From Rodentibacter caecimuris (GTDB lineage Bacteria; Pseudomonadota; Gammaproteobacteria; Enterobacterales; Pasteurellaceae), in NCBI RefSeq assembly GCF_024622045.1, contig NZ_JANKBP010000007.1: 64,000 nucleotides of DNA. The stretch is one strand, 5' to 3'. The position numbers were made by a program, and so were the translations under genes. Shown one piece after another: positions 20,601 to 27,301 of this stretch. Positions within the stretch are counted from its first letter, which is position 1, and each line of letters starts with the position of its first letter. The notes beneath the pieces are model-generated. The model worked only from the letters and a program-made list of their open reading frames with translations, had not been told where the DNA came from and ran no database searches.

Positions 20601-23600
20601 CCTTTGCGAAATCGTTTCATCTTACACCGGGCGTGAAATTATCCGCCGCCCAAGTGGCGGCATTAACCACCGATATTGTGTGGCTGGAAAAAGAGCGGAT
20701 CACACTGGATGACGGCAGTCAGACGGAGGTAGTGGTGCCGAAAGTGTATGCCGTCGTCAAAAAAGGGGATGTAGCCGGCAACGGCACCTTATTCTCCGCT
20801 CATAATGTTCAAGTCAAAACCCAAGAATTGGTCAATCAAGGCACAATTGCCGGACGGCAGTTAGTGATGTTAGACAGTCAATCGGTTCATAATAGCGGCA
20901 AAGTCTCAGGCGGAACGGTTGCAGCACAAGTGTCGGGCGATATGAAAAATATCGGCGGTGTGTTTGAAGCTGATGACGCGTTATTATTAAACGTAAAAGG
21001 TGATTTAGCGCATCAAAGCACGAGCAAAACCACCGAAGTCAATCTTGACGGCTATCGACGCAGTCAAACCAATCTTGACCGTCAAGCGTTGTTACACGTT
21101 AAAGGCGAAAATGGCACGCTTGCCGTGAGTGCCAATCGAATTAACCTGTTAGGAGCGGCGGTAATCAATGAGGGTAAAGGCGAGACACAAGTAAGTGCCA
21201 AAACCGACCTCAATCTGACCGCACTTTCAGTCGGTTTTGATGAAAAGATGGGTGGAGGCAACCATTATCGTAACGAACGCAAAGACGATGTAGAAATCAG
21301 CCGGATTAAAGGGGGCGGTAATGTCCGCTTAGCAGCAAAAAATATTTATTCGCAAGGGGCATTGCTTGAATCGGCACAAAGACTGACGGCATTGGCGCAG
21401 AATGACTTAGTGTTAGACAGTGTGGCAAAAGCCTATGAGCTTGAGGAATATCATCATATAAAGAGCGGTTCGGGCATTTCAAAATCCAGCAAAACCAGTT
21501 TTGCGGCGGCAAAAGGCGAACAGCAACAAGGCAGTGAACTTAAAGGCGAAAGCATCACATTAGTAGCCGGTCAAGATATACTCGCCCAAGGGGCAATGTT
21601 GCAAGCTCAATCGGATATGGTGTTATCGGCGGAAAATAATTTGACATTAGGCGTGTCGGAGAACAGCCATTCTGCGACCCAGTGGGAGAAACGTAAAAAA
21701 TCCGGCTTTGGTGCGAGTTTCTCTGGCGGTGTGGCGGCATTGGGCTATCAACGCAGCAAAGAAAATCGTCAAGGACAATATGATAGCTCGACGGTAAATA
21801 GCACTGCGTTAGTTTCGCAATCGGGCAATATCGAACTGTATGCCAAACAGACCTTAAAAGGCGAAGGCGTATTGGCGGATGCCGGAAAAGATATTTTAGT
21901 GCAAGGCGGTAATGTAGCGTTAGAGGCTGCGTATAACCGCTTATACAGCCAACATCAATCGTCACGTAAGACAAGCGGTATAGGCGTGAGCGTTGTGTAT
22001 AATCCGGTTAAAGTGGCGAAAGCCAATTATGGCGAGCAGGCGGGACAGGGCTCGGCTGGTGGAATTGTCGGCAAAATCCTCACGACAGCAGAAGCGATAG
22101 GTAAAACCGGGCACCAATTAACTAGCCCGTTTAGTCCTTATATAAAACACCAACAGGAAAAATCTAACAGTCATAGAGCAAGCCAACAAGCGGTGGTGAG
22201 TGAATTGAGTGCAGGCGGCAATTTAACGATTACGGCAGCAGTAGGCAATATTACCACACAGGGCGCCTTGTTATCGGCAAAAGGAGACGGGGCGTTATGG
22301 GCAAAAGAGAACATTGACTTAAATGTGGCGGTCAATCAGGAAAGCCAAGCCAGCCGTAAGCGAAATTGGGGCGCCGGGCTGGATTTATCCAAATCGTTGA
22401 CTTCAATGGCGACATTGTATGCCGGAGAAGGTTTGGGCGAAGGGGAGCGTTATCAAGAACAGGCGAGTACGCTTTCCTTTGGCGGAAACGGTAGTGTAAC
22501 GGCACAACAAGGCGATATTCGTTTAGCCGGCACACAATTTGTGAGTGAGGGAGACAGCACTCTTACGGCGGGGAAAGACATTCATTTAACCACCGCCCAA
22601 TCCCGTCTTGGACAAAGCGAAGCTAACCGTTTCCAAGGTATAGGCGAGGCGGTGATATCGGAGACGGAGCGTTTTGCGGGTTATAACCGAAAACTCAATA
22701 GCCAAAACGCTGATTCGGTGAGTCATCAAGGGGCAATGATAGCGAGCCTAAATAAGAATCTTAATATCAATGTCGGGGGCGATTATCATCAAACGGCGGG
22801 GCAATTACTGTCGAAACAACAGCTCAATCTTCAAGCGGACAATATCACCTTTGACACGGCAATCAACCGCCAACAGTCGGACAGTCATCAGAGCGATTTA
22901 AAAATCGGTCAGTTTGCGCGAGTTAGTTCACCGTTGATAGATTTGATTCAAACAGTGGAAAGTGCGGTCAAAAATAAGGACGCTTCCGATAGAGTAAAAG
23001 CGGCACAGGCGTTAGGTTTGGCGGCGAAGGGATATACGGCTTACACGGACGTAGCGGCTGGTGGTGCCTTAATTCGGGTGGAAAGCGGTTCGGGTTTCTC
23101 GCATAAACGGGAGAACACGGACGCAATGAGTGAATTCAGTTTAGGTAATAGTGTGAATGCTAAGGATATCCGCATTACGGCGAGAGAAGGGGATATACGG
23201 GCAAAACAAACGGATTTTACCAGCCGAGACAGCGAGGGCAAACGCCAAGCGGACAGCCGTATTCAATTGAATGCTTATAAAGACCTGATATTGGAATCGG
23301 GACAAAGTGCTGAGAAATTTAAAGGTAAACAACAAAGTGCGGGCTTTGAATCGGGCGTAGGCTTTGCGGTTGGCGCACAGACGGGCTTATATATTTACGC
23401 CCAAGCGGGATTCACGCAAGGTAAGCAAGAAGAGCGTCATGTTACCCAACATAACAGCCATCTTGATACAGCCCAGTTAAGCCTGACAAGTGGCGGAGAC
23501 ACCACCTTATCCGGTGCGGTAGCAAAAGCGAACCGGATTGATGCAGACATCAAGGGTAATCTCCGGATAGAAAGCCGCCAAGATGAACATCTGTCAAAAA

Positions 23601-25720
23601 GCAGCAGTTCGGGCGGTGGCTTACGGGTACAGGGCGGCATAGGCACGGCGTGGGGCGCAAGCGGTTATGCGAATGCTTCAAGTGGCAAGGCACAGGGCAA
23701 ACAAGTGATTGAACAATCGGGTTTATTTGCCGAGGAGGGCGGTTATCATATTAACGCCGATAATGTTCATCTGAAAGGCGCAGCGATTGCCTCAACCAAT
23801 GCGACAAACAGCGAATTGAAAACCAATAAGCTGACTTTTGAGGATATTCAAAATGAAAGTCAAAGCCGAGCGATAAGCGGCGGCATTAGCGGCAGTGCGA
23901 ATTTAACCAACATTGTGGGCAATGCCCCGATAACCGGTGTACAAGCCAAACAACAGTCGGAGTTTGCCAAACTGACCGGCACATCACAAAGCAATCATCT
24001 TTCGCCGACGGTTCCGATGTATGACAGCGAGCAAGACAGCAGTATTACCAAAGCGACGTTAACGGAAGGGCATATCACCTTAAACAAAGATAGCGCCCCA
24101 AGAGAAAGCACGGCAGCCGAACTGGGCATCAATACCGACCTCACAGCAGCCAACCGTCAAGTCAGTGCCCCGAAAGACATTCAAAAGGTGTTGAAAGAGC
24201 AGCAAATCATAAGCCAAAATGTGGGGCATATGATAGCGGCAGCCACCGCTTTTAGCGATAATCGGGCAAAAGCGGCGAAGGAGGCGGAAGATAAGGCAGC
24301 AGAGGAATTAGAGACGGCAATTAAACGCAATGACACCGCCAGTCTTGAGGCTAAGATAGCGGCGTATGATGAAGCGAAAGCGGAAAACCAACGCTGGCAA
24401 GACGGTGGTTCAAGTCGTCGCAAAGTGGATGCGGCAGTTGCTGTGGTGGGTGCCATTTTATCGGGTAAGACGGCGGCACAAACAGCGGTTGCGGGAGTTT
24501 CTCCTGAGCTGAATGCGAAAATCCACGACTTAACACAAGATAATAAAGCGGCGAATCTGTTTTCACATGCGGTACTTTCTGCTACGGAGTTTTATGCAGC
24601 GGGCTTAGATCCTGCGGCAGGCGCATTGGCGGGTGTCGCAGGTGAAGGCGTGGCAATGGTGTTGTCTGAAAAAGTATTTAACAAACCGGCGGAACAACTG
24701 ACTACGTCCGAACGGAATCTATTAAAAACGGCTTCTCAACTAGCCGGAGCAGTTGTCGGGGGAATATCGGGCAACAGTACGGCAACGAGCTTGGAGGGGG
24801 CTGTGACGGCTAAGCGGGCTGTGGAGAATAATCTTTTGGCAAGAGATGAAGATGAAGAGTTATTTAATCTTTCAGAAAAATTCAATAAAAATGGGGAATT
24901 AAAACCAAAAGAGAAAAATAGATCGGGTGAATTATTAACCAAAGATTCCTATATCAATTTCTTAATTGATTTGAATCAGAAAGATCCAAGTAGACTAACA
25001 GAATCCCAAAAAACATACCTTCATGTGGAATTAAGTAAAATTGCTCATTCATGGGGTGTACCAATTGAGGATTTATATAGTTGGGATTTTTCAAACATGA
25101 TTAAAAGGGATGATTCGGCATTAACAAAATATATAGGTAACGATATTAGATTTTGGAATAGCTATGAAGGAAAGCAAGCGGAATCTTTTGTAACAGGAGT
25201 ATTAACCACAGCGGGTGGTATGGGGATAGTTGGTGTGACTAGAGCACTTCCTACTGCTACGAAATATGCAAAAGATATTGCTGCATTTTCAGCTAAAAAT
25301 CCGGTTACGGCAGAAATGTTAGTGACGGGTGGCTATAAAGCAGGAGAAATCTCTTATAAGGCTTATGATGGGCAATATAAAAAAGAGGGTGAGCTTCAAG
25401 GTGCTGTCTATGATGCCACTAAGGATGTAATGAAAGTACCGCTTTTATCTAAATTAAAACCGGGTGCACAGGCATTAAATAGTGTGGCGTTTGATTTTGT
25501 ATATGAGGTTAATAAGCCGGGAGCTACGGAGAAACAGATTAAGACTGAAACAATAGGTTCTCTAGTTGGTAGCGGATATGGGGTCGCATCTGAAACTGTA
25601 TCAAGTCGATATTTGAATTTACATCCTCTTCCGAAAGTATTCTTAAATGCAGTAGGTGGAGCCGTTGTTAGTGATAAAGCAAAAGGTATATACCAACATA
25701 TAAACAAGGAGGAAGAATAA
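14681..25720 (+). CDS. cdiA: CdiA-type giant exoprotein: contact-dependent inhibition toxin / filamentous haemagglutinin
   Basis: A 3679-aa TpsA exoprotein. It has an extended signal peptide (starting MNKNCFRVIFSKTLQCLVV, cleavage after VSA near residue 67) and the TPS secretion domain (about 68-330) with NPSGI at 180-184. Haemagglutinin repeats (FHA-1) span about 380-1360. A repeat-poor, Tyr/Pro-containing stretch at about 1360-2030 corresponds by position to the CdiA receptor-binding/YP region. FHA-2 repeats span 2030-3170, followed by a pre-toxin domain ending in VENN at 3381-3384. The last 295 residues are the toxin tip: a charged segment, then glycine-rich hydrophobic stretches (VTGVLTTAGGMGIVGV; ETIGSLVGSGYGVASE). 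This and the two-helix immunity partner suggest a membrane-active toxin, but the activity is inferred. Its 3' part is duplicated in orphan form downstream. Confidence 0.9.
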   Translation: MNKNCFRVIFSKTLQCLVVTSELAKTEGKSTERASSRLPQLFAKIQPLTFSLFCALGFVSFSSTVSANLIIQADKSAPKTQQPIVLQTANGLPQVNIQTPNEQGLSHNKYSKFDVDTKGAILNNSRTNVQTQQGGWVQGNPYLARGEAKVILNEVNSSDPSVLKGYVEVAGKKADVIIANPSGIHCEGCGVINSDRTTFTTGKPQIQHGNLENFVVEKGKVSVSGKGLDNSRVDYTEIIARETQINAGVWSKKEMKVVTGKNTVKRTAKPEDLQITHTTQATAQEAKPQVAIDVGQLGGMYAGKIHLIGTEQGVGVHNAGHIGANAETLKIDSQGRIINSGTLNANKDVQLSTNGIENTGKIENRQHDIRLASSADIKQDGTVIARSGNVQKQAKHAIRQQGETVAKGTIRYEAATVNTAQSALIAAGMQTHTQEENETRSLETSSAQGKTIQIQASGNATLQGKHFASGQLNINATEVNLDHSRNQAYDIHVQARQGDIQANEAWLTAQQNLVLDTPTTLSTSNSHLTANKIRTKQTALSNTNGVWVQIGTEDFRLSAQSINNSGGTFSTQGHFFIDTQRVDNTKGKLIAAGKLEVDTHQGQFLSSSGLLFANQTLSLYTGQLDNRQGRIQGEQSVRIETHNHSFNNQAGKLFTHGDLILNSAALSNAQGNIQADGQLNIETAGSQLDNDKGIVSSGTALTLNSGNLTNHQGIIRAQQATIQAASLTQSEGVIKADNALTVSTAKDLISQENSLIEGGEVDLTIGGSFINNGQSDVVANRLINVTAADMDNQQGQMVSRGDLMMKMHRGGIRNVQGKISVGGNTTVSAQDFINTKGLVQSQGAIHLTLQGNLDNRQTRPASGTPLGIISLGNLSVRTEQLDNHLGYIAAGENQSLNVRGLDNREGIVTAKATQQIQAATIIDNSQGRLSSGDSRLNAMEMINRKGQILVADQLHLTTTQGVDNRQGDIKASRAVTLLADRLDNQDGTIAATQGAATLKITQALQNLNGTINTKNSLNLTALGVNNTQGRVTTEQGEIQLNTRGEAFDNRNGKLLSGGLLALSAGAIDNRAGFIQATGDADITATDLNNSRVGALGSAVISHQHLRFNVSNIDNQATKAKQDNPTQGIIARELTVNSRQLNNQEGGIYSLSRADFRLDSQLNNHQGEILSWGDLHINGSPNSLDVNNTQGILQANNKLNLTARAFSEDGHIEAGHIDINVQSDVNTKRDINAYHSLKLTTAGQLVNQHRLSANDRLQLQAGKITNHQSGRISAAQTQVVSASTLHNEGLINSFNETENATTLIRAKQIDNIGTGRIYGDYVALQADSVLNKDQRGNDGKVYAATIAARKQLDIGAQRITNLTENYDANRKSGALIYSEGGIFFGNRLDENNYAVGQALSLKNFSSIIEAGKEIGLNIKDVANTNIHYQSAIQETSNVSVSKSYILPDYLATGDSPYNNGKLSYIDTKGLRRVNFSRAWKYVRSYDPSRLQVITDSSQLTKDQLLAIPNTADCDKGECRIMPESVYGKDNPIWQYFNLTAPAEEMPTITPAMAEAISRQKQEGVSRLTPSNLSEEEINALDEQQDAQMDYAPIVPAKPVEPKRENYPGFFAYRQAKNKYKRELTAYNKAVQDKADYETLLPLISWTAKYGDNLKALGDAIDKHNSPLLGEEFYRFWELFVNRERVEENITTASLPAQILAGENITYQSDRFLNDKSWVISGRDIRNAGSGTLKNLDDEDAITRNIEEGWRDYTYTRWRGGFRRYHQRKHTQGGALKRVDEQHKDMGIFVQLENTQPAAYQHYQSGKSRNEIAKVQNGVNSTDIGKLNVSSLTNVDRDQNKVNFDNNTNHTKLSVTELAVERIPTIDKDKGIEVRSIPVDTRLPTQSLYRINPNANSHVLIETDPDFAQYKKWLSSDYMYKALRHDHENVHKRLGDGYYEQRLVREQINLLTGRQYLGGYQDFESQYKGLMDAGITFAKSFHLTPGVKLSAAQVAALTTDIVWLEKERITLDDGSQTEVVVPKVYAVVKKGDVAGNGTLFSAHNVQVKTQELVNQGTIAGRQLVMLDSQSVHNSGKVSGGTVAAQVSGDMKNIGGVFEADDALLLNVKGDLAHQSTSKTTEVNLDGYRRSQTNLDRQALLHVKGENGTLAVSANRINLLGAAVINEGKGETQVSAKTDLNLTALSVGFDEKMGGGNHYRNERKDDVEISRIKGGGNVRLAAKNIYSQGALLESAQRLTALAQNDLVLDSVAKAYELEEYHHIKSGSGISKSSKTSFAAAKGEQQQGSELKGESITLVAGQDILAQGAMLQAQSDMVLSAENNLTLGVSENSHSATQWEKRKKSGFGASFSGGVAALGYQRSKENRQGQYDSSTVNSTALVSQSGNIELYAKQTLKGEGVLADAGKDILVQGGNVALEAAYNRLYSQHQSSRKTSGIGVSVVYNPVKVAKANYGEQAGQGSAGGIVGKILTTAEAIGKTGHQLTSPFSPYIKHQQEKSNSHRASQQAVVSELSAGGNLTITAAVGNITTQGALLSAKGDGALWAKENIDLNVAVNQESQASRKRNWGAGLDLSKSLTSMATLYAGEGLGEGERYQEQASTLSFGGNGSVTAQQGDIRLAGTQFVSEGDSTLTAGKDIHLTTAQSRLGQSEANRFQGIGEAVISETERFAGYNRKLNSQNADSVSHQGAMIASLNKNLNINVGGDYHQTAGQLLSKQQLNLQADNITFDTAINRQQSDSHQSDLKIGQFARVSSPLIDLIQTVESAVKNKDASDRVKAAQALGLAAKGYTAYTDVAAGGALIRVESGSGFSHKRENTDAMSEFSLGNSVNAKDIRITAREGDIRAKQTDFTSRDSEGKRQADSRIQLNAYKDLILESGQSAEKFKGKQQSAGFESGVGFAVGAQTGLYIYAQAGFTQGKQEERHVTQHNSHLDTAQLSLTSGGDTTLSGAVAKANRIDADIKGNLRIESRQDEHLSKSSSSGGGLRVQGGIGTAWGASGYANASSGKAQGKQVIEQSGLFAEEGGYHINADNVHLKGAAIASTNATNSELKTNKLTFEDIQNESQSRAISGGISGSANLTNIVGNAPITGVQAKQQSEFAKLTGTSQSNHLSPTVPMYDSEQDSSITKATLTEGHITLNKDSAPRESTAAELGINTDLTAANRQVSAPKDIQKVLKEQQIISQNVGHMIAAATAFSDNRAKAAKEAEDKAAEELETAIKRNDTASLEAKIAAYDEAKAENQRWQDGGSSRRKVDAAVAVVGAILSGKTAAQTAVAGVSPELNAKIHDLTQDNKAANLFSHAVLSATEFYAAGLDPAAGALAGVAGEGVAMVLSEKVFNKPAEQLTTSERNLLKTASQLAGAVVGGISGNSTATSLEGAVTAKRAVENNLLARDEDEELFNLSEKFNKNGELKPKEKNRSGELLTKDSYINFLIDLNQKDPSRLTESQKTYLHVELSKIAHSWGVPIEDLYSWDFSNMIKRDDSALTKYIGNDIRFWNSYEGKQAESFVTGVLTTAGGMGIVGVTRALPTATKYAKDIAAFSAKNPVTAEMLVTGGYKAGEISYKAYDGQYKKEGELQGAVYDATKDVMKVPLLSKLKPGAQALNSVAFDFVYEVNKPGATEKQIKTETIGSLVGSGYGVASETVSSRYLNLHPLPKVFLNAVGGAVVSDKAKGIYQHINKEEE

Positions 25721-25926
25721 TGAAAATTATTTTTGGGATTATTCTTAATATTATTATCTTCTCCTTGCTTTATTTTTTTGCTATTTATTATGTTGAAATT
25801 GATGAGGGGGTAAGAGTTGTTAATTATTTAAGACTTATTGAGGAGTCTATTTTAATAAGTTTGAAGTTTCATATAATTATTCTTCCTATTATATTCCTTG
25901 TTTCAAAAAGGAAAGGTGGTAAATGA
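25720..25926 (+). CDS. cdiI: Small two-helix membrane immunity protein for CdiA
   Basis: A 68-aa protein with two hydrophobic helices (about 4-22 and 45-60) joined by a charged loop, ending in KRKGGK. Its ATG overlaps the cdiA stop (TAATG) and follows a perfect AGGAGG, the standard toxin/immunity coupling. By position it is the CDI immunity protein, protecting the inner membrane of producer and kin. It is clearly paralogous to the protein at 26385: both begin MKII and share the second-helix block SLKF..I.LP..F.V. I do not recognise a named family. Confidence 0.8.
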   Translation: MKIIFGIILNIIIFSLLYFFAIYYVEIDEGVRVVNYLRLIEESILISLKFHIIILPIIFLVSKRKGGK

Positions 25927-26100
25927 GAAGGTTTTTATTTTTTTATTTGGTTTGTATATTTATTAGTTCATAATACTATGGTTCCTTACCTGATAGTTTT
26001 TAAAGAATCATTTAAACCTTCGTTATTTATCTTTACAGTAACAGTCTTTTGGGGTTATTTAATGATACCTAGTAAGTGCAAGGAAAAAACTAGGATGTAA
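25923..26100 (+). pseudogene. Frameshifted small membrane protein remnant
   Basis: An ATG overlaps the stop of the preceding immunity gene (ATGA) and opens 16 hydrophobic residues (MRRFLFFYLVCIFISS). A +1 or -1 shift in the T-rich stretch joins it to about 44 residues ending EKTRM, with a second hydrophobic segment (PSLFIFTVTVFWGYLM). Together they would make a two-helix protein of about 60 aa, like the other immunity proteins here. It is probably a second, decayed immunity-like gene. Confidence 0.4.
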
Positions 26101-26359
26101 TGAAAGTACCGCTTTTATCTAAATTAAAACCGGGTGCACAGGCATTAAATAGTGCGGCGTTTGATTTTGTATATGAGGTGAATAAACCGGAGGCTACAGA
26201 TGTACAAGTAAAAAAGAGATTATTGGTTCTATGGCTGGTAATGGAGTAGGTTGGTCATCTGAATATATATCTATGAAGGGCACTTCTAAGATATTTTGGA
26301 ATGTTGTAGGTGGTAGTATAGTTGGAGATGAGCTTAAAAAACTTATGAAGAAAACATAA
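26092..26359 (+). pseudogene. Orphan cdiA toxin-tip fragment (last ~88 residues), frameshifted
   Basis: The first 85 or so bases are nearly identical to cdiA 25422-25510 (KDVMKVPLLSKLKPGAQALN and onward). The rest diverges while keeping the architecture: a one-base loss in the A-run near 26208-26213 separates it from E-I-I-G-S-M-A-G-N-G ... NVVGGSIVGDELKK. It lacks a start and the upstream toxin. The matching immunity gene follows 25 nt later. Confidence 0.8.
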
Positions 26360-26384
26360 AAAATCAGAAAAATAAGGATAAATA

Positions 26385-26597
26385 ATGAAAATTATACTAG
26401 GTCTATTCAAATATTTTTTGATCATTACATTAATTTTTTTCTTGTCTCTCATCGCGTTTGAGATAAGCTTAGGAAGTGATGATCTACACTATAGATTACT
26501 TCTAGATAAGGCGATGATGATGTCTCTTAAATTTTATTTCATTGTTTTACCAATTCATTTTTTTGTGTTTAGGAAGGTTAATTCTAATAAAAACTAA
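26385..26597 (+). CDS. Orphan two-helix membrane immunity protein (cdiI paralogue)
   Basis: A 70-aa protein with two transmembrane segments (about 5-26 and 46-62), preceded by AAGGATAAATA. It is paralogous to the immunity protein at 25720, sharing the MKII start and the MSLKF..IVLP..FFVF second helix. The extracytoplasmic/cytoplasmic loop between the helices differs, which is where specificity might lie. It sits behind a toxin-tip remnant that is itself a diverged copy of the cdiA end, so a toxin/immunity pair was duplicated together. Confidence 0.75.
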   Translation: MKIILGLFKYFLIITLIFFLSLIAFEISLGSDDLHYRLLLDKAMMMSLKFYFIVLPIHFFVFRKVNSNKN

Positions 26598-26607
26598 TAG
26601 AAATATA

Positions 26608-26688
26608 ATGAAGATCATTATTGGAATCCTAGAAGTTAATGTTTTTGATAACAATGAAAAACAAGTCAAATCCAGTGGAGAAAAATAA
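26608..26688 (+). pseudogene. Short remnant before an orphan immunity gene
   Basis: A 26-residue frame (MKIIIGILEVNVFDNNEKQV and onward) whose TAA overlaps the ATG of the next gene as TAATG, the same coupling as cdiA/cdiI. The tail could be the very end of a lost toxin, or the head could be a third MKII immunity start. It is too short to decide. Confidence 0.3.
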
Positions 26689-27053
26689 TGAAAAAACAGG
26701 TCGATTATAAAACATTAAAGCAATGGTTTTTTGATGATGCTTATATTTGGTGTCAAAGAAAATTTGAAGATGGAAAAATAAAAAATTGGCATAAAGAATT
26801 TAATGAATGGGGGGGCTTTAGATAGTTTTGAAGATCATTTTGATTTACCAATAGAAAGATTAATGCTAAATGTTATTTTCATTATAACTAATGGAGCAAG
26901 GCATATTTAAGCTATCAGATAGTCTTTAATGAAGTACAGGATATTTTATTAAATTATAACCTTGATGAGTTGATTTCTGGTTTGGAAGAAGAAAAACAAG
27001 ATTTTCTTTATGATTTAGATTTAGTTCTGAATAATAGAGAAATTGAAGAATAG
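26688..27053 (+). pseudogene. Soluble CDI-type immunity protein, broken by two frameshifts
   Basis: Three consecutive frame pieces read MKKQVDYKTLKQWFFDDAYI ... HKEFNEWG, then ALDSFEDHFDLPIERLMLNV ... NGAR, then YQIVFNEVQDILLNYNLDEL ... NREIEE. The first break is in a run of seven G near 26811-26817; the second is near 26905. Restored, it would be an acidic soluble protein of about 118 aa, unlike the membrane immunities around it. Position and composition suggest an orphan immunity protein for a nuclease-type toxin that is gone. I cannot name the family. Confidence 0.6.
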
Positions 27054-27198
27054 CAAGTATAACGTGTGTGGATGATTTATCATTCACACACATATTGATA
27101 TTTTCGTATATGAGATGATATTTCATACATACTATGTCCCGTAGGTTAAGTATTGAATTAACTAAATCTTACACTCATTAAATATGCCCATAGGATAG

Positions 27199-27301
27199 AC
27201 TTATCAGAAACAGTGAAGCAGGCGGCTTAACACTTGATGCGGCAAACATCAACGCGAAACGTTGGGAAGTAGATACTTGAGCGGAGGCGATTATCATCAG
27301 A
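27199..27301 (+). repeat. Composite junction repeat, copy 1
   Basis: This repeats at 36369-36470 with few differences. Read in frame it gives NSEAGGLTLDAANINAKRW...T-stop, matching the FHA segment at about 33712-33775. It then jumps to GGDYHQ (matching 22778-22793) and then to TVESAVKNKD (22950 onward). Three non-contiguous pieces of cdiA-like sequence are fused identically in both places. Confidence 0.8.

Noticed and set aside
21555..21974. Long antisense frame (139 codons) inside cdiA
   Set aside because: Codon composition mirrors the repeat-rich sense strand. Many such shadows occur throughout cdiA.
14681..25720. CRISPR-like periodicity in the FHA repeats
   Set aside because: The repeats are degenerate protein-level repeats without identical direct repeats and spacers.
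26255..26452. Minus-strand open frame over the orphan immunity region
   Set aside because: It is antisense to a toxin-tip remnant and an immunity gene with good ribosome sites, and has no recognisable features of its own.
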